From Brenneria nigrifluens DSM 30175 = ATCC 13028 (lineage in GTDB: Bacteria > Pseudomonadota > Gammaproteobacteria > Enterobacterales > Enterobacteriaceae): a stretch of DNA of 64,000 nucleotides. Of this stretch, positions 60,729-64,000 are shown one piece after another. The stretch spans positions 372,001 to 436,000 of the forward strand of contig NZ_CP034036.1 in NCBI RefSeq assembly GCF_005484965.1, given 5' to 3'. The translations under genes were made by a program, and so were the position numbers. The notes below the pieces were generated by a model that was not told the origin of the DNA, ran no database searches, and was given only the letters and a program-made list of their open reading frames with translations. The stretch's first letter is position 1; the number at the start of each line of letters is the position of its first letter.

Positions 60729-61601
60729 TCAATGGAGAAGATGAGTCGCTGAACCCTGTTTAAGCGCCCGTATGTCATCGGCGTTGAAAAGGTAGTGATT
60801 GCCGCAGTAATCACAGTGCATATCGATCTCGCCGTCCTGCTGCAGCATGTCATGCACTTCCTGTTCCGGCAGGGTCATCAACGCGCCGGCGCAGCGCTCG
60901 CGCGAGCAGTGGCACTGGAAAGAGACCGCCTGCGGTTGATATACCGTCACCTGCTCCTGATGGTAGAGGCGGTAGAGCACCTCGTTTGCCGGCAGAGCAA
61001 ACAGCTCTTCCTCTTTGACGGTGGCGGTGAGCTGGGCCAGATGGTCGAAATCATCGCGGGCGGCGTCCTGCGCGGGCAGCACCTGCAACAGCATGCCCGC
61101 CGCGGCCCGGCGGCCGTCCTGTTCGCCGGTACGGATAAATAACCGGGTGGGGAGCTGCTCGGACTGCAGGAAATAGTTTTCCAGACAGTCGGCGAGCGTT
61201 TCGCCCTCTAACCCCACCACGCCCTGATAGCGTTCGCCTTCGGTGGGCGTAATGGTGATGACCAGATAGCCGTTGCCCACCATCTCCTTCAGCGAGCTGT
61301 CCGGGGCGATTTCACCTTGCAGGCGGGCGACGCCGCGCATTTTCTGCTGATGGTTACCGTTAATCACCGCCAGTTTCAGCGCGCCGTCTCCCTGCAGCTG
61401 TACGGTGATATCGCCGCTGAACTTTAACGTTGCCGTTAACAGGCTGGTGGCCACCAGCATTTCGCCCAGCAGGGTTTGCACCGCAAGCGGGTAGTCATGA
61501 TTGGCCAGAATCTGTTGATAGGTCTCGCTGACCGTCGCCAACTCGCCGCGGACGGCATGATTTTCAAACAGGTAACGGTGTAGCTGGTCATGGGTGGACA
61601 T
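60729..61601 (-). CDS. hslO: redox-regulated chaperone Hsp33
   Basis: A 290-aa holdase chaperone (E. coli 292) switched on by oxidation with heat or hypochlorite. The C-terminal redox switch keeps all four zinc cysteines: CHC in SFQCHCSRERCAGALMTL and CDYC in IDMHCDYCGNHYLFN. The N-terminal domain has HDQLHRYLFENHAVRGELAT and VVGLEGETLADCLENYF. It is transcribed with hslR and yrfG upstream on the same strand, the conserved enterobacterial heat-shock cluster. Confidence 0.97.
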   Translation of the reverse strand: MSTHDQLHRYLFENHAVRGELATVSETYQQILANHDYPLAVQTLLGEMLVATSLLTATLKFSGDITVQLQGDGALKLAVINGNHQQKMRGVARLQGEIAPDSSLKEMVGNGYLVITITPTEGERYQGVVGLEGETLADCLENYFLQSEQLPTRLFIRTGEQDGRRAAAGMLLQVLPAQDAARDDFDHLAQLTATVKEEELFALPANEVLYRLYHQEQVTVYQPQAVSFQCHCSRERCAGALMTLPEQEVHDMLQQDGEIDMHCDYCGNHYLFNADDIRALKQGSATHLLH

Positions 61602-61626
61602 GGTTTTCTCTCGCTGTGGCGCCAGG

Positions 61627-62037
61627 TTATTCCCGATCGCTGTATTTAAATTTAATCAGATCCCGCCGTTCTTTCTTATCCGGACGACGATCCGGGTGCG
61701 GCATGGTCAGCGCATTCATTTTTCGCGTCAGCGCCAGCTTTTCCCGTTTCTCAATACTCTCGGCGGTTTCCTGATACAGCGCCTGCGCTTCCGCGGCGCT
61801 TCTGCGCTGGCCGCTGAGCCCACAAACAATCACGGTGCGCTCGTCGTTCCCCTGGCGTAACTTGATTGCCGCATTCAGCTCAACCAGTTTACTGGGCTTG
61901 CTGCGCTGGCCGTTGTAGTGAACTTTGCCGCCGTCGACCATTTCGCGGGCAATCGCCCGGGTTTTATAGAAACGGGCGGCCCACAGCCACTTGTCCAGAC
62001 GGATGGCGTCGCCGGAATTTTCGGTGTTTTTCATCAT
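61627..62037 (-). CDS. hslR: heat-shock protein Hsp15, ribosome-associated RNA-binding
   Basis: About 136 aa (E. coli 133). It binds 50S subunits carrying stalled nascent chains and helps free them for recycling. The S4-type RNA-binding motif is IRLDKWLWAARFYKTRAIAR with GGKVHYNGQRSKPSKLVELN; the basic C-terminal tail has LTMPHPDRRPDKKERRDLIK. ATG codons at 62037 and 62034 and a TTG at 62040 are possible starts; 62037 is chosen because AGGAG lies about 8 bp upstream. The yrfG stop overlaps this start by one base, so the two are coupled. Confidence 0.95.
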   Translation of the reverse strand: MMKNTENSGDAIRLDKWLWAARFYKTRAIAREMVDGGKVHYNGQRSKPSKLVELNAAIKLRQGNDERTVIVCGLSGQRRSAAEAQALYQETAESIEKREKLALTRKMNALTMPHPDRRPDKKERRDLIKFKYSDRE

Positions 62038-62726
62038 CAATTCTCCTGATTAACCGACCGATGCAACGCCGGCAACAGCCGGAGATAGTCATTCATTGAC
62101 GGGTGCTGGCGGAATGCTTTTTCCTGCTGGCCGGAATCAGGATTACTGACGCCCAGACAATAGCGTATGCCGAAATTTTTGGCGGCGTCCAGAATCGGTT
62201 CGCTATCATCGATAAACAGCGTGCGGGCGGGATCGAATCCCGTTTGGCGCTGCACGGCCCGCCATAACAGCGGATCCTCTTTCGGATACCCATAAGTATG
62301 GGTGGAAAGCAATAAATCAAGGTGCCGGTCTAATCCGGTATGGGCGATTTTCACCGCCAGGCTGTGCGGGTGGGCGTTGGTCAGCAGAATGGTTCGTTTG
62401 CCGCCGTCGCGCAGGGCGGCCAGAAACGGCGCGCTGTCTTCACGCAGCCGGGCGCGCTCGCCGATATCCGTGGTCATCTGGTAAATATCCAGATCCAGTT
62501 TTGCGCTCCAGTAATCGAGGCAGTACCAGTTGAGCGTGTGCTGCACCGCCCGGTACTCCGCCGCAATAAGTCGCTGGGCCTGTTCAAGGCTGATGCCGCG
62601 TTTATCGCTGAGCGACTGCGGCACCAATTGCAGCCAGAAGTAGTTATCAAAAGCCAGATCCAGCAGCGTGCCGTCCATATCCAAGAGAACGGTGTCGATT
62701 TCATGCCAGTTAAAACGGGGGCTCAT
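62037..62726 (-). CDS. yrfG: HAD-family GMP/IMP nucleotidase YrfG
   Basis: A 229-aa haloacid dehalogenase-like phosphatase (E. coli YrfG 222), known to act on purine nucleotides such as GMP and IMP. Motif I is TVLLDMDGTLLDLAFDNYFW near residues 12-31, motif II TILLTNAHPHS, and motif III/IV K in TYGYPKEDP with LFIDDSEPILDAAKNFGI. The start at 62726 (MSPRFNWHEID) has GGAG about 5 bp upstream. It lies between igaA and hslR as in E. coli. Confidence 0.93.
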   Translation of the reverse strand: MSPRFNWHEIDTVLLDMDGTLLDLAFDNYFWLQLVPQSLSDKRGISLEQAQRLIAAEYRAVQHTLNWYCLDYWSAKLDLDIYQMTTDIGERARLREDSAPFLAALRDGGKRTILLTNAHPHSLAVKIAHTGLDRHLDLLLSTHTYGYPKEDPLLWRAVQRQTGFDPARTLFIDDSEPILDAAKNFGIRYCLGVSNPDSGQQEKAFRQHPSMNDYLRLLPALHRSVNQEN

Positions 62727-62834
62727 AGGTACTCCAGATACAGAACGCAGCCGGACAAGACAGGCGGCTTTGGGTGAGCGGATAAATACGGCGGCGCGGT
62801 CAGAATAACATAACAATGCGCTGTTTCACGATTA

Positions 62835-64000
62835 TCAGAAGCGGCGCGTGCCGTTGTCCGTCAGGAATGCCGGGGAGCCGCCGCCAAAACGTGTGGCGTA
62901 ATAGCGCTGAATATGGGTTATCCGCTGTTTGCTCTTGCGTATTTTTATCGTCAGCAGAGCGGCGTTGGTAATCAGCATGGCGGATAAGAGCAGTAACAGC
63001 AGGCAACTGCCAAGATAACGCCACAGGGTAATCACGTCCGGTTCGCTGTGCAGGCTGATATGCTGAGTGCCGTTGGCGTCTTTACTGAGGTGGGTGATGA
63101 CGCCCGAGGCGTTAAACGGCGTGTGCAGCAGCGTGGATGATAACCGCTGCAGTTCCTGCCATTGATCCGCAGGCCGGTATTCATTCAGCGGCATGGGCGG
63201 CAAAGGGTGGCCGACGAGCTGACGCCCTTCGTCGCTGCGAATTAAAAAGCCGCCGGGAGGAGGACTATTGAGTAAATCCGCGGCGTGGTTGATTTCCTGA
63301 TAGAAGAAAAAGTCGGTGGCGCTGTTGACGATGGATTCCAGCGCTTCGGCGCTTACCGGGCGCAACAGCACGTTCATGCCTCTGAGCGATCCTGAAGAGG
63401 CGCGTTTTACCAACTCGTCCCAGCTTTTCACGTTGCCCAGATTGACCAGGGCGTTTTTCAGCCGGATACAGTCGCCTTCCCGTTCACAAAGAGCCTGGGT
63501 TTTCAACACGATTTCAGAGAAATTATTCAGCAGGATCATCCCTGATTTCTGAATGGCGGAAGCCAGCTGCGAGTTAACCCTCCCCTCTTTATCGGTTTGC
63601 GGGTGCAGCTGGTTGTTCACCGCTTTCAGCAATGCCGAGGTTTTTTCAATGATATCGGATTCCGGCAAGGGTAAAGGGTCCGCCTTATTCCAGTAAATCG
63701 CCGAGCAGTCAAAAGGGGCATAGGCGGAGACGTAGTAGCCCGCGGGATAAACCCGGGTCGGGACATAACACATCCCGGTGCCTTGCACCTGCAGCGTATC
63801 GCCAATTTTTAGCGCTATCTTTTCCAACTCGTCAACCTGGGCGACCTGAATATTTTGTGCGCCCTGTAGCCAGGCCATGCTGAGCTTTAACGGCAGCCCA
63901 AGCGGGACGTAGGTCAATAGAAAAATCAGGCAGAGCAGCGAACCCGCCGCCAATAGCAGATTTTTCCCCCAGCGTTGCAGGGGAAAGTTTTTGACTTCTT
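62835..64000 (-). CDS. igaA: IgaA (YrfF), inner-membrane repressor of the Rcs phosphorelay, 3' part only
   Basis: C-terminal ~388 residues of a protein of about 710 aa; the start is beyond the window end. IgaA restrains Rcs signalling and is essential in E. coli and Salmonella unless Rcs is inactive. Visible are a transmembrane segment (LLLAAGSLLCLIFLLTYVPL), a large periplasmic domain with cysteines in GTGMCYVPTRV, APFDCSAIYW and ALCEREGDCIRLK, a last helix (LGSCLLLLLLSAMLITNAAL) and a short basic cytoplasmic tail. The cysteine pattern suggests disulfides, as known for the Salmonella protein. Its position next to yrfG is conserved. Confidence 0.93.
   Translation of the reverse strand, partial: EVKNFPLQRWGKNLLLAAGSLLCLIFLLTYVPLGLPLKLSMAWLQGAQNIQVAQVDELEKIALKIGDTLQVQGTGMCYVPTRVYPAGYYVSAYAPFDCSAIYWNKADPLPLPESDIIEKTSALLKAVNNQLHPQTDKEGRVNSQLASAIQKSGMILLNNFSEIVLKTQALCEREGDCIRLKNALVNLGNVKSWDELVKRASSGSLRGMNVLLRPVSAEALESIVNSATDFFFYQEINHAADLLNSPPPGGFLIRSDEGRQLVGHPLPPMPLNEYRPADQWQELQRLSSTLLHTPFNASGVITHLSKDANGTQHISLHSEPDVITLWRYLGSCLLLLLLSAMLITNAALLTIKIRKSKQRITHIQRYYATRFGGGSPAFLTDNGTRRF

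Overview
The window is a 64 kb chromosomal segment of a GC-rich member of the Enterobacterales. The core genes (glg, glpD/glpE/glpG/glpR, malPQ, nfuA-gntX-bioH, tex, greB-ompR-envZ-pckA-hslO-hslR-yrfG-igaA) are close to E. coli proteins in length and sequence. The accessory content (ornithine-lipid synthase OlsF, ydhYVWXUT, a second Met-type ABC transporter, TTT transporter genes) and the base composition suggest Pectobacteriaceae (Brenneria/Pectobacterium/Dickeya-like) or a neighbouring family. That placement is an inference from gene content, not from a search.

Layout. 1-9036: the glycogen operon glgB(partial)-glgX-glgC-glgA-glgP, closed by a good terminator. 9037-16677: an accessory block with a HigB2/HigA2-like toxin-antitoxin pair, a decayed IS200/IS605 element (broken tnpA, truncated tnpB), and the operon ydhY-V-W-X-U-T for an aldehyde:ferredoxin-oxidoreductase-like enzyme with two ferredoxin-type subunits and a membrane cytochrome. 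17354-18853: glpD with GlpR-like and CRP-like sites. 19040-25965: the complete L-ascorbate (ula) regulon, ulaABCDEF divergent from ulaG-ulaR. 26058-26381: glpE. 26441-31627: an accessory operon with an HTH-ribokinase fusion, a DapA-family lyase and a tripartite tricarboxylate (TctCBA) transporter. 31898-38126: glpG, glpR, malP, malQ. 38148-40304: nfuA, gntX, bioH. 40406-45385: an alkaline phosphatase, a CxxC periplasmic DUF3299-like protein, an ABC ATPase with a His-rich FtsX/MacB-like permease, and a DUF559 endonuclease-like gene. Two copies of an ~82 bp palindromic repeat lie in this stretch. 45493-47820: tex. 48122-55770: a citrate synthase paralogue lacking a catalytic His, poxB, metQNI-like genes and olsF. 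55914-64000: greB, ompR-envZ, pckA, hslO, hslR, yrfG and the C-terminal part of igaA.

How it fits together. Carbon storage and release (glg, malPQ), glycerol-3-phosphate oxidation (glpD/R), ascorbate catabolism (ula), overflow and gluconeogenic enzymes (poxB, pckA) and osmotic/redox stress functions (ompR-envZ, hslO, hslR, igaA) share the region. Compared with the E. coli order glgP-(yzgL)-glpD-glpEGR, three separate blocks sit at the glgP/glpD, glpD/glpE and glpE/glpG junctions, so this locus looks like a repeated insertion site. The less described candidates are the DUF559 gene with its adjacent palindromic repeats, the phosphatase/DUF3299/His-rich ABC cluster, the His-to-Asn citrate synthase paralogue, and the HTH-kinase fusion with an internal start.
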